A DNA stretch of 64,000 bases, taken from positions 186,001 to 250,000 of the forward strand of contig JAJEKV010000211.1 in NCBI GenBank assembly GCA_021234155.1, given 5' to 3'. The translations under genes were made by a program, and so were the position numbers. Positions 1 to 9,842 of this stretch are shown one piece after another. This stretch comes from Isoetes taiwanensis. Its lineage: Eukaryota > Streptophyta > Lycopodiopsida > Isoetales > Isoetaceae. Each line of letters starts with the position of its first letter. Position 1 is the first letter of the stretch. The notes beneath the pieces are model-generated. The model was not told the DNA's origin and did not search any database. It saw only the letters and a program-made list of their open reading frames with translations.

Positions 1-86
1 TACTTTTCTTTTTGTTTTTGTTTTTTCCGCACATGGAATGATATGCAGATACGAGGTACTAGAAAAAACACGCGTCTATGCATTTG

Positions 87-157
87 CAACCGCCATATTA
101 TGCGGCCGCCGAAGCACCAGCCGCAAGCTGCATTGCAGGCTGCCCCTCTTATTTATA
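87..157 (+). promoter_or_regulatory. Conserved GCC-motif plus TATA promoter module, copy 1
   Basis: An ACCGCC motif and a GCGGCCGCC motif (102-110) are followed by TATTTATA at 150-157, 57 bases before the ATG at 214. The same order and spacing precede all five intact family genes. GCCGCC is the known core bound by plant ERF transcription factors; binding here is inferred. Confidence 0.6.
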
Positions 158-213
158 CCCCTTCTAATGCCATACTTCTTCACAGTTTGTATTTGCATTT
201 GCATCAGAAAAAA

Positions 214-441
214 ATGGGTCGATTGACAAGAGTTTTCGAGGATGCGTTCACCACTGCTTCTACCAGATTAAGAAGCAATCCCCACAAAATGGCTCAACTT
301 TCTGCATTTTATCAGATGAGGGAGGAATGCCGCTGTTGCAGTTCTTCTTCCCCAGCTGCTTCAGTTGTTCAAACTCAGCAAAATCAAAATAATGCTCTCA
401 CAGAGTCAGATTGGATGGTTATAAGCATCTTGGACAGGTAG
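214..441 (+). CDS. 75-aa small conserved family protein, copy 1
   Basis: Unrecognised intact single-exon gene. Visible parts: a charged N-terminus (residues 1-25, with EDAF and RLRSNP), a core MAQLSAFYQMREECRCC at 26-42 ending in a C-x-C-C cluster, a Ser/Gln/Asn-rich linker at 43-60, and a conserved end SDWMVISILDR at 65-75. There is no signal peptide or membrane segment, so a soluble intracellular protein is likely. The ATG at 214 is chosen because all paralogues start at this Met, although the frame is open upstream. A TATA box and two GCC-type motifs lie just upstream. The copy at 22669 is nearly identical in coding and flanking DNA. Function unknown; the acidic C-terminus and clustered cysteines could mediate protein contact or metal binding, but that is a guess. 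Confidence 0.8.
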   Translation: MGRLTRVFEDAFTTASTRLRSNPHKMAQLSAFYQMREECRCCSSSSPAASVVQTQQNQNNALTESDWMVISILDR

Positions 442-1506
442 AAAGCGGCACAGGCTTTTCATAACTCTTAATTCATGTCTTTCCAAAAAGAGGAGGACAG
501 ATCTGTGTTGCGGGCATCCAATCTGAGATCTGTGCAAAAATAGGCACTGTCACGATTCCAACAAGCAAGCAAAGATATCTTGCCTCTGTTCATACTTTGT
601 ACAGAATGTAAAATGAAGGAAAATTTGTTAAATACCTCATATACCTCATGAAACATTTCTCTTATTGAACTGCCTTTCTGTTATTGTTTGCAAGTTTTAT
701 CTTGGCATTTCACAATCGGTGCGTTGTGTTTGCTTCAACATAGATTCTCCTGAAACGGATGAGAGAATAACTTCAAATAATGTCGGTTTTAAATGCTAGA
801 CACAGTACTGTCAATTTTTTTTCTAGCCAATGCAATTCCAATTCAATGGTTTTGTTTTTGTCTTTGTTTAAGGGGGGCAATCTATATGTGGGAGGATCAT
901 AGAACAACAGCTAGAGATATGGAACGAAATGATTAATTGTAGAATTAGACCGATTTTTCCATGGCATAATCAATAATCAGTTAACAAACCAAACGTTGCT
1001 AAGATAAGACCGTTTTTTAGACATTAGTGTATTGGGAAAACAACAGATGAGTTACTAAGTTCTTTACCAGGAAGGTTGAACGTGCAAAGGGATAAATGTG
1101 GTGGAACTACAGAACAAACAAATAATGAGCAAAGAATGGCCAGGAAAACTATTTTGAAATGCAAAAGCAGCTTTCTGAAAATTTTCTGCAATCCTTTTTT
1201 TTTTTTTTGTTATCTATCTGCGTTACTGGCTGAGTTGGATGGCATATCTACACTGAGCAGAATCGAAGTCACTTTTAAAGACATGAATAGCAAGTTAATG
1301 TTCTGGCATATTAACACTAAAATTAGTTGGAAACTAAATTGGAATGGTGGTTGGCTTGCTTAATATTACTATAGAGAGTAGAAGGCAACTTCAGAGATCC
1401 ATATTTCAGGATTTGGTAGATTATGGGTCCCATGATGATATCTCGAAGAAAATGAGAGCCACAAACAAGCAGCGAAAGCTTCTTCAGACTGACTCCCTTA
1501 TGTTAT

Positions 1507-1635
1507 GTGGAACGGGAAGGGGGAGGGCATTCTTGCCAGCCCCCTGACCTGCAGAATCCGGGAGCGCCGTTGAGGCGCGACCGGATTCTGCAGGTCAGGG
1601 GGCTGGCAAGAATGCTCGACCCCTTCCTGCTCCAC
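1507..1635. repeat. Long hairpin element H1a (129 bp)
   Basis: A perfect 35-bp inverted repeat (1527-1561 with 1581-1615) surrounds a 19-base loop that itself folds as GCGCC-GTTGA-GGCGC. Imperfect pairing of 1507-1526 with 1616-1635 extends the stem to about 55 bp. It is far too long to be chance. It could be a foldback MITE, a recent inverted duplication or a small-RNA precursor. Confidence 0.85.
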
Positions 1636-1742
1636 TACGTCAAGGTAAGCCCCAACCTGATTCTCCCGGTTTTCTGATTTTTCATTCTGGATAAGAATGA
1701 TCCAAGAAACAGAAGGAACGGAGACCCACTTACCTTGACGTA
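1636..1742. repeat. Second hairpin H1b directly abutting H1a
   Basis: The 14-base arm TACGTCAAGGTAAG (1636-1649) is repeated inverted at 1729-1742. The interior contains a small palindrome GGAT-aagaatg-ATCC. It starts at the base after H1a, so the two hairpins form one unit. Confidence 0.75.
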
Positions 1743-1845
1743 TATCTCAATTCTAGTCTGCACCCACAAAGCATTTTTGAAGTTTGTTAACATACAAAAC
1801 AAGCAGGAAAAATCTTCCTTTTCACTAATTGCATTGATTTCAGAT

Positions 1846-2029
1846 ATGAGCAAATTAACAAAACTTTTTGAAGATGCATTCGCAGAATGAAAAATAATGA
1901 GCAAAGAATTGGCCCAGCTGTCTGCCTTTTACCAGATGAGGGAAGAGTGTCGCTATTGTTGAGTGCCGCATCTCCATCTTATGTTCTCGACATCTGACTG
2001 AATTGTTATGGGCATCTTCGACATATAAA
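1846..2029 (+). pseudogene. Decayed copy of the 75-aa family gene (A)
   Basis: The start reads MSKLTKLFEDAF and hits TGA after 15 codons. Homology resumes as LAQLSAFYQMREEC followed by an in-frame TGA in the cysteine cluster (CRYC-stop). The C-terminal coding remnant ends at a TAA at 2027. At least two stops plus lost linker sequence make it non-functional. Its partner in the segmental duplication is the remnant at 24784. Confidence 0.85.
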
Positions 2030-2399
2030 AAGCCCCCTAATTTGGAGGTGCCAGATTTTGTAACTTAACAGTGGGAACAAAGATCCCTTCTAGCAAAGGG
2101 GAAAACAATCCAAATGCCCCTAGTTTTTGCTAAAAATTATGAAACGCACTTTGGCAAATATGGTAATAGAGAGTTTTTGTGGCTCATCAAATTTATGATT
2201 TGTCTTCAAAAACATTGTAGATCAGGTTAAGATCCCTCTAACAAGGGCGGAAATTCATCTAATTTAGTTCATTTGTCAATTAGCAAACATGCAAGATCGT
2301 GAAGGTTTACGTCTCTGTACATGCACATGCACGGATAAATTTAATTGCTAGCGCCCTCATGTAGAAGGTTGATCTAATTGGCAGTGTATAATGCTAGGG

Positions 2400-2640
2400 T
2401 GCTCCTCTCCTTATGGTCTTCCCATTGCCAAGATTTCTATACCAAGTACCTATTAAAACGACTTCCTTTCTGGCAAAGTGCTGGCCCCAAGGATCCGTAA
2501 ATGTTTTCTCCACTACATGTTTAGTTTGCGTGCATTTAAGCAATGTTATCGCCAACATCAACAATATCAGACTTCCAATCCACGTCACCTTCAAGAACAG
2601 GACCGTACACCAATTCTGCTAAATCTATCACACCAGGATT
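2400..2640 (-). pseudogene. Unassigned decayed coding stretch
   Basis: Reading minus from 2640, one frame gives VYGPVLEGDVDWKSDIVDVG and continues past two in-frame stops to a Cys-containing segment. The run looks protein-like, but I cannot name the family. It may belong to an old retroelement, since a LINE fragment follows on the plus strand. Confidence 0.3.
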
Positions 2641-3039
2641 GAGCTTCCAATTCTAGACCTGTTCATGCAACTGCTATACTCCTTCCAACATGCATGACAA
2701 AAGCAAGAAAAATTCATGTGGGCAACTTGAGTTGGATCTAATCTTTGCACTGGTCGAATGGCATGAAACTTGCTCGAATTCAATGTTGCACACTCTCACT
2801 TCTATGCTGCCTCTTTAGGATTTGGCTTGGGAAACCTGCCTCCCTTTCAACGTAACATGGCTGCAGCTAATACTGCGGTAAAACCTAGAGCAAAAAAGAC
2901 TTGAAAAAGATAAGAAGCAGCTCATACGGCACGATCTAGAAATTTTATACATATCAAAGACATGGTTAACTCCAAGTAATCTTCCTCCCAAGATGCAATT
3001 TTACAAAGATCACTTCCTTGAGTTCAATGAAGATGGTTC

Positions 3040-3805
3040 ATCGAGCGTCCAGGATATTTGAATATTCACCTTGCACATAGAGTGAGAGATGCTATTAGTC
3101 AGCTCCGGGTCTCATCTCATCATCTTGAGATTGAAGCTGTTGTGCTAGTAGACCCAAGGTGGTGCACTCGAAGAGGATCTGCATATTGTGTCACTTGAAT
3201 GTAATTGAGTCTGAGGAACATTTCATCTTCACATGTCCAGTCTATTATGAAATACGATGCAGATTGCATTGCCTATTTCGAGAACCTACCCCCCTCTCTC
3301 AATTGATTGCCTATGAGGACCAGAAATGTATAGCTCTTTTCCTTCATCAAATGACTATGCATAGAAGAAATCTATTAAAGGAGCAAGCCGGGGGAAGAGT
3401 GGGACATGAAAATGATCCTACACAAAAGCTGATAACTCTCTTTCTCATTGGAGGTGATAATGATAATAAACAGAAGCCATGTTCTCTTCTTGGACCATCT
3501 CATCCAATCTCAACATGAGTAACTATGAAAGCGTCTAGAAGAAGAAAGCGGACAGCAAAGGAAAAACATAAGCAGTCCTTCAAAAGAGAAAACAAGTCTG
3601 GCATCACTTTATACTTTGAGCCCCTAGCCAAGAAGACAAAAGTTTCTTAATTTCATTGTTTTAGTTTTTCTTTTTCTTAAGCAATATCTCTAGGTGGCTG
3701 CAAATGCGCCCCTAGCTGGGCATGATTGATGTATATTTGGTCTCATAGACCCAAGCAGTCTCTCGTAGGCGTTAATATAACCTTCCTGCCTTCCTTCCTT
3801 CCATT
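3040..3805 (+). mobile_element. 5'-truncated LINE fragment with reverse-transcriptase C-terminal zinc-knuckle region
   Basis: Frames around 3050-3400 give LAHRVRDAISQLRVSSHHLE, then CHLNVIESEEHFIFTCPVYY. This is the Cys-His pattern found after the reverse transcriptase in plant LINEs. Frameshifts and stops separate the pieces. Downstream non-coding sequence ends in a CCTTCCTTCC-type tail near 3780-3803. A shorter, more decayed relative lies at about 25390-25910, sharing the phrase accaagcagtctct. This is a dead fragment. Confidence 0.6.
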
Positions 3806-4950
3806 CAAAGTACCTGAATGTGTACCATGCTTGTTTTCAAGATGTTTGCAATCATTAAAGTGTTGACGCAGAAAAACCACAGCATCATGTGCATTTCCAA
3901 TGGCAAGAATCTCTTTTGAGCATTTCAACTGTCATTGCCCTCTTTATCATAGCACCCGCTCCATCATGTTCTCCTATAAAGGAAAAAGACACAAAGGTAA
4001 GTTAAAAAACAAGAGTTCTGGCTTGTCATTACAGCCACGATAGCCCTATATCTACGTCTCTATATCAAGCATAATTAGTCCATCCTTGCAAGCCTGCAAC
4101 TACATACCATCCCTTTCTAAGCCACCTCTACTCAATCAACAACCATAATAATGCACCTACTAGATGCGTAAACTAAACTTAGAGCAAGCAATATAAACAC
4201 CCGAAAAAGAGACTTAGATTCACGTCTCAAGTAGGGATTAGCAAAGCCTAAGTATGTTAGAGGTTACACTTAGTATGAACCCTATAGCCTGCATGAATTG
4301 TTTCCATCTGTGAGACTAGGAAGTACAATCTTAATTATTACATAGCAGATTCCCACATTTTGAAACCCACTAAGGCTGCAGCATCCTTGACATACTAGCC
4401 TGTTCTTTCTTGATTCAATATACTTCAACATGAGATATTTGTTCAAAATAAGAACAGTAGGAAAAACAAAAAATATAAAATTTACTAGTAACGCTGCTCG
4501 GCGTTGCCGGGCATAAATACGGTTCTATTTTAGATGTTATGTTTCCTTAGTCTGATGCTTGGACCTGAGGACTGAACTTGATTCCTGACATCTATAGATG
4601 ATGTTGCCTCTTGTTTCATCTGGATAATCAGTTGGATTTGCAATTTTTGTACTCAATGTGATGCTCATTAATGCATGTCTTGTCTTGACTTGTTCAATAA
4701 TTGGATATACTTTAACCCTATGCAATATTCAATTATAAATATAGCTCTGAAAAAGAAAGAGGCATGTCAAAGTGGAACCTGTGATAACTACAATGATAGA
4801 ACTCCTCTCTACTTGCATCCATCTACCGAAATAAGAGCTAGTTGGAAATAATACTTTAGCATCCATCTATCTGAAATTGAAATTTTAAAAGTCTGTTTAA
4901 TTCATTTATGATGGATTGACATTTACCTATTAGTTCAATTAAGGGGACCA
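3806..4950. other. No gene recognised
   Basis: AT-rich spacer between the LINE tail and the CHASE pseudogene. It contains a short GC-richer string near 4492-4513 (cgctgctcggcgttgccggg) that may be a retroelement end. The minus-strand continuation of the kinase was looked for here and not found. Confidence 0.4.
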
Positions 4951-4959
4951 AACTAACAT

Positions 4960-6480
4960 TCTTGAGCTAGTATGTGCAAGACATTTTATGTTTCTGCAAA
5001 GGATCGCCAAAGTCCAGACGACTAACATGTGTCCAGCTCATCTGAAACTTTTGGACCATACATGACTAATGGCATTGACTGGTTTGTGACATCGAAAACA
5101 TTTACAATGATAGCGTGACTTTCAGCAAGCTGCCTCAGCAGGTTTTTGACCAAAGATGCAAAATCAAATCCTCGAGCTATGTATCTGTTTGCACAAATGC
5201 ATGCCATTAATCCGATGTCCATTAATGGCTAGCTATCTTATGTGGTTGATCTTATTGTAATTTATATATGTGTAATCTATGTTCTAAGACAACATATAAT
5301 ACGCCCCACATTTGCGATGACATGGAGAGGAAATCCCATGGCATCAATCAACAGCCTAACAAAACATCAGTATGACTTCCATAACTGTAGATCCTGAACT
5401 CTCTTGCCCCCAGGGGTTGGGAAGTGTGATCTGCCAATGCTTTGAAAGAATGCCCAAGTTAGAAAGATAAACACCACCTTATTTGTTTGCAACATCTAAA
5501 AGCCTGATGTCCAACATGATGGAGCAATGGCTAAGATCATGATTGCCTACTGAAAGAGCTTTCTTCTTCCACCAAACTTGCAGTTGGCCACCCAATTCAT
5601 GGAAAAGTGCAAATTTTTATTGGACTATATTCATAATAGAGGCTGTAAATCCATATAAGCTTCACATGCTACCACAGGCTTAAGATTACTTAATGTAAAG
5701 TGGGTCTATGTCCAGAGAAGCTATCATTCTTAGAATTAATATTGAAACAAATCCAGCATATTACCGACGTAGCTATTGCTTGTACTCGGTCTTTGGGCGT
5801 AGCATCCAAGCAAAGATCAGAGTCGTAAACAGTAAATGTGAGAACTACACCAAGATGGTTTGATTAAAAAGTCGAGGAAAAGGCTAGTGAAAGCCCCTTT
5901 GCGGAGCGCCTCAACCACAATACGTTCTCCGATCTTCCCGCATGCATTAAGAACATCTAGCCACTTAGTATCCGCCAAAAAGTAATAATAGGATCTAAAT
6001 GATGCAGAGCTACACCTCTCCTCGACATCATATCCGGAGAAGCAAGGTGCAATAGGGTCTTCGAGTCGTAAGCGGTTGGTGCATACTGTCTTGCCTGAGG
6101 GTTTGACTCTTTTGTATACATTCCCTTGATTGCCCAACCATGCTCCCATTCAAATGCTTCTCTTTAAGAACATAACACCCTTTTGGCATATGCAACACCG
6201 GTCCACGAGGGGTCTCTCAAAGGAAGTGCATCTTTGTGTATGCAAACAAAACTTCCCCGCATGAGATTGAGGTTATATCATATCAACAAAAATTGGGATG
6301 AAAATAAGATCTTCAATTCTTCCGAATTTGTGACAAAATTATACTACGGTCTAGAGGAGATGGTATTTTTTTTTCCAATATGGGCAAGTCAGCAAGGTCA
6401 AGTTTCATCTTACGGAATGAATGCTTCAAACTTGTTGTTGAAGGTCCATTTTCACATTCGCCCAACCCGACGTCAATATC
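4960..6480 (-). pseudogene. CHASE-domain fragment of a cytokinin-receptor histidine kinase
   Basis: Read on the minus strand, pieces of one plant cytokinin-receptor CHASE domain appear in order: TSFERPL and TGVAYAKRVL near 6240-6170; EAFEWEHGWAIKGMYTKE near 6155-6100; NHLGVVLTFTVYDSDL with ATPKDRVQA near 5860-5770; an intact exon at 5180-5030 containing FASLVKNLLRQLAESHAIIV and VFDVTNQSMPLVMYG; then SRLDFGDPLQKHKMSC near 5020-4965. In-frame stops (for example TAA near 6165) and several frame changes between pieces show decay. In intact receptors this extracytoplasmic domain binds cytokinin ahead of the kinase and receiver domains, none of which I found here. It may be a dead gene copy or a fragment captured by a transposon. 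Confidence 0.8.
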
Positions 6481-6499
6481 ATGGCATCATTTGGAATCA

Positions 6500-7150
6500 C
6501 GTAAATTCTAGAGGAAAATAGAAAATATAACATAAAATATGGTGATACCTATCTTTGTCATGGCAACCACTTTCAAAAAGGCTCTAGTTACTATAGAATC
6601 CCTCATGAACATCTAAAGAATAATGGAATATGGTGACACCTATCTTTGCACCTAAATTCATGGCACATGCTTTTAAGGCACTAAGAAATAATATAAGCCT
6701 TTCATGAATTTTATGACTGCTAATTTGTCTTCCTAGCAGGATATGTACTGCAAGATGACATCAAATAAGCAGTTGGCCGTTCAACCAAAGATGCCATAAG
6801 CATAAACAATAACAGAGAATATATACCTCATTGCGAGAATAGTCTATGGATCCCTAGCAGAATAGTTTATGGAATGGGAGAAGAAAGGCCGGGAAGGTCA
6901 GTTCATGATTCACTTACGAAAGATGCAACTTACATTAGCAAAATTGAAAGCTTTTATACCCTGATCATGCAACCGAATATACTGAAGGCCTTTTTTTTGA
7001 AGAGCTTGCCTTTTCACATAAACAACAAACACTATCAAGAAACGACATCAGAGAAAGCTGTGGTGATAAAATGCAGTAGAATGCTACTTGTGCAAAATTC
7101 AATAAAACCAAAGATTATACAATCCCATCGATCCGAGACATCGGATCGCC
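6500..7150. other. No gene recognised
   Basis: AT-rich sequence between the kinase pseudogene and the TIR element. A small palindrome, CGATCCGA-gaca-TCGGATCG, lies at about 7129-7148 just outside the element. Confidence 0.4.
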
Positions 7151-7320
7151 ATTCTAGAATGGGGCGAGCATGCATGTCTTGCATGCATGCATGCGGCGCA
7201 TGCCTTCTCTGGTTGGGAGTTCGCTATTTTAGGCGCGGTTCTGCATCAACGTCTCATCGGCGCTTCCTCTTCTCTCTCAGCAGTACCTTATTCTCTTTTC
7301 TTTGAACCCACCCTCCCCCC

Positions 7321-7440
7321 CTTCTTTGTTTATTGTATTTGTCGCCTGGCACGCGTGACCAGCCCCTCTATTTGAAGAGGTTTTTGTTTTATTGTCGCGT
7401 GGCACCCGTGATCAGCCCCTCCACTCTGGGAGGTTTGTTT
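7321..7440. repeat. Two tandem units with built-in short hairpins
   Basis: Two copies of a unit of about 60 bases share GTCGC-TGGCAC-CGTGA-CAGCCCCTC. Each holds a small inverted repeat (CCTC...GAGG) followed by T-rich sequence. They lie inside the TIR element. Confidence 0.6.
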
Positions 7441-7560
7441 TGTCACGTTTTTTTGGTGTTGGTGATGTGTAGGTATAGGTTGGCGAGCGGCAACTGTTTC
7501 GACTTCTCCATTCGTGGGTTTTGGGAGCGATTTCTCTGCCTTACGTTTGTCCAAGCCCCT

Positions 7561-7641
7561 TGCCGAAGGCTTATCACTAGGGTTTTTCCTCGAAAACCCG
7601 AAAGGGCGGGGTTTTTTAATCCCGGTGATAAGCTTTCGGCA
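7561..7641. repeat. Hairpin within the TIR element
   Basis: TGCCGAAGGCTTATCAC at the left pairs with GTGATAAGCTTTCGGCA at the right with one mismatch in 17. The interior is a second, weaker inverted repeat built on CCCG/CGGG runs. Confidence 0.7.
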
Positions 7642-8100
7642 GGTACACCAGCCCAACATCTATTAGCATTGTGTTTTATGGGGTCCAAATTATATAATTG
7701 GATATTCCCTTTATTTTTCATGGGTAGTTCGCATGTGTGCGGCTACCCACTATCCACCATTGTAGAAAATCTGCTGAGATGAATGAGAAGCCTGGCGGTT
7801 TGTTGGTTTCATGCGAGCCCCATTCTAGAATTATGCAAAGAGAACAAATCGAAATGTTTCTCAAATACCTAAAATATAACTGTTCTCACAATTGAAAATG
7901 GATGAATCCAGCCATGACATCCCGATGACCACAAAAACTTGATGTAACCTATATCAGCTTCAAGCAAGCGTAAATTAATGCTGGACCTGAAATATTTACA
8001 TGATCTAGAAGAAGAAAACATTGTTTGATACAATAACAGCCTATAACATGTTTCAAATGGCTACTGCCTAATTCACCAACATATAATATAATGGAATACC

Positions 8101-9143
8101 TCAGATACTTGCTTCCAAACATCTAGGTGCACGAAGCATGGTCTTCTAGCAAAGCAATATAAATCATTTATTTCTACTTCTTCGCAGATTTTCTCACGGT
8201 ATACGTGTAGTGAACTGCAAGCTTATACATCCACGCACGTTGAAATCAAGAAATACCAGATGACAAATGCATGCTATGCTATAGGTAGAGAGCATGAGAC
8301 AACTTTGAAAGACACTTTGACTGCAATTTCATAAACACGCAACGCAGTCCACTGCTTCATCGCTTAATCATACCTTTTTATTGCATATTCAGAATCACAA
8401 AATAAAAATCAAAAGAGGTTTGTAAGGTTTACCGGAGGGGCCCCGCATATAGGTGCTTGAAGGACCAACAGAGTGGTATGAGAAATGCGAAGACAATGCT
8501 TAGCTTCATCATAATCCAAAAAGGTATATATGGAGTAGGAGCCTTTGTAAAGAAGCTACACACATGTATTAACCACATACCTTGCGGGATTACGGTGAAG
8601 CTAAGAAGCCGTCTTCAAACAAACTTCTTCAAGATTTATATGCTATCAAAATGGTGCGAGAACATCTCAACCGGGCAGCAGAGAAACAATGGTTACTTGC
8701 ACATTGCACGCCTTTGCATTTCAATTTTGCCGTCTTTGTCAATTCTTCCTCGAAGCAACCCCGCAAAAAATATTTATAGCCTCTCCATCCTTCAAACTAA
8801 GGAAGTGCGCAGTTGCTTTGATTATGAAGAAAGCATTAATCGATCATCTCCAATCCCATCGAAATTAGTGTCATGCTATTTCATTGCCGACATTGTTGGA
8901 AAATCAAAACTCTTTGCTTCTAGTATAAGAGCTACCTCTCAATCTACCGAAATGAGACATTTCCATCACCCGCCATGCATGCAAATCATGTCACTTGTCC
9001 TTTCACACAAATAACTAACACAAATTTGAACTTGCAGCAACTCCATTCTCGGCAGCATTAATAGCTTCGCCGTCGTGTCCAAAAGTCTGAACAATGCTAT
9101 CTGCTGAGAACGAAGCTCCCATATCTTTTATCATCTCCTGTAA
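8101..9143 (-). pseudogene. GcvT/YgfZ-fold protein fragment resembling plastid At1g60990
   Basis: Minus-strand exons in order: 9143-9043 encodes EMIKDMGASFSADSIVQTFG and then NAAENGVA, after a TTTACAG acceptor and before an apparent GC donor (GCAAGT). Near 8968-8935 is VMEMSHFGRLR before GTAGCT. Near 8860-8765 is GDDRL followed, in a shifted frame, by TAHFLSLKDGEAINIF. At 8195-8103 is EEVEINDLYCFARRPCFVHL before GTATT. This order matches the folate-binding GcvT-like family (remembered homologue: putative chloroplast transferase At1g60990). A frameshift with a stop between GDDRL and the next motif indicates a pseudogene. An open stretch at 9436-9210 may be an upstream exon. Assignment from memory of motifs only. 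Confidence 0.55.
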
Positions 9144-9842
9144 ACTTAGAATAAGCTGATATCTCTTAAAAGCCAAAATAGTAGAGTCAGAAGAAATAAG
9201 AGGATGATTTTTACCTGAGATCCTCCTTCTATGCTGTTAAAATCGATCCGGACTAAATTTGAGAGAGTATAAAAATGATGAAACAAAAGTTTGTATGAGC
9301 CTGCATGCCGAAAAATCTTGAACTTAGTAATCGTGGCATGCATCCAGTAAGGAGAGCCAGAACCTAAATCATACGAAACAAATTTCTCCCGATTTTGGGA
9401 ATATCGGGATTTTATTCCGTCATCAGAAAACCCCAAAACCTTAGTAAAATGACTTAAAAAAAAATTCTAAAAAAGTTTTCTCCAAATCGAAAATGAACCA
9501 AAATAATTCCACTCCCATTATAGCATTCATGCATGCATGATATCAAAGCTGCTACTATCAGCACCTCTTGCTACCTTTATATATGCAATTAGAATAAACA
9601 GACCTAACCAAACTCTAAAATTGTAACCAAGCACCCTGAAAATGGTTAGAATAGACATTACCACACCCTAAACCCAACTAACAGGCCTGTATTCTAGCAC
9701 AACCCACCTATTGTCCAACGTATTTTGAATAATAATTTCAGAATTACCGCCACTTGATATCAGACTATAAGGTACATGTGCAAATTAAATAACATGCCTA
9801 GAAATACGAAAATAATTTTAAGAATAAAATTATAGAATTGTA

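Larger units (their letters stand above)
1..730. repeat. Segmental duplication A, copy 1
   Basis: Promoter, gene and 3' flank of family copy 1 align base for base, with small indels, to 22440-23175. The conserved 3' flank includes the stretch near 660-720 reading ctcttattgaactgcctttc. Bases 442-1146 hold no further gene that I can see. Confidence 0.85.
1147..2440. repeat. Segmental duplication B, copy 1
   Basis: This stretch aligns with 24509-25370. About 460 bases at 1425-1888 have no counterpart in the second copy; they contain the twin hairpin and the 5' end of the family pseudogene. So copy 2 has lost DNA, copy 1 has gained it, or both. Confidence 0.75.
7151..7831. mobile_element. Short non-autonomous TIR element with 10-bp flanking repeats
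   Basis: The direct repeats ATTCTAGAAT flank the element at 7151-7160 and 7822-7831. Inside are terminal inverted repeats GGGGCGAGCATG and GGGGCTCGCATG, so the element is 7161-7821. A 9-11 bp duplication would suit a Mutator-like MITE. Because the repeat is itself palindromic, it could instead be the outer part of the TIR. It carries no transposase. It lies beside the GcvT-like pseudogene. Confidence 0.6.

Noticed and set aside
7333-7782. 149-codon plus ORF and opposing minus ORFs
   Set aside because: They lie inside the TIR element across tandem and inverted repeats; composition explains them.
8457-9014. 185-codon plus-strand ORF
   Set aside because: It lies antisense to exons of the GcvT-like pseudogene and has no protein features of its own.
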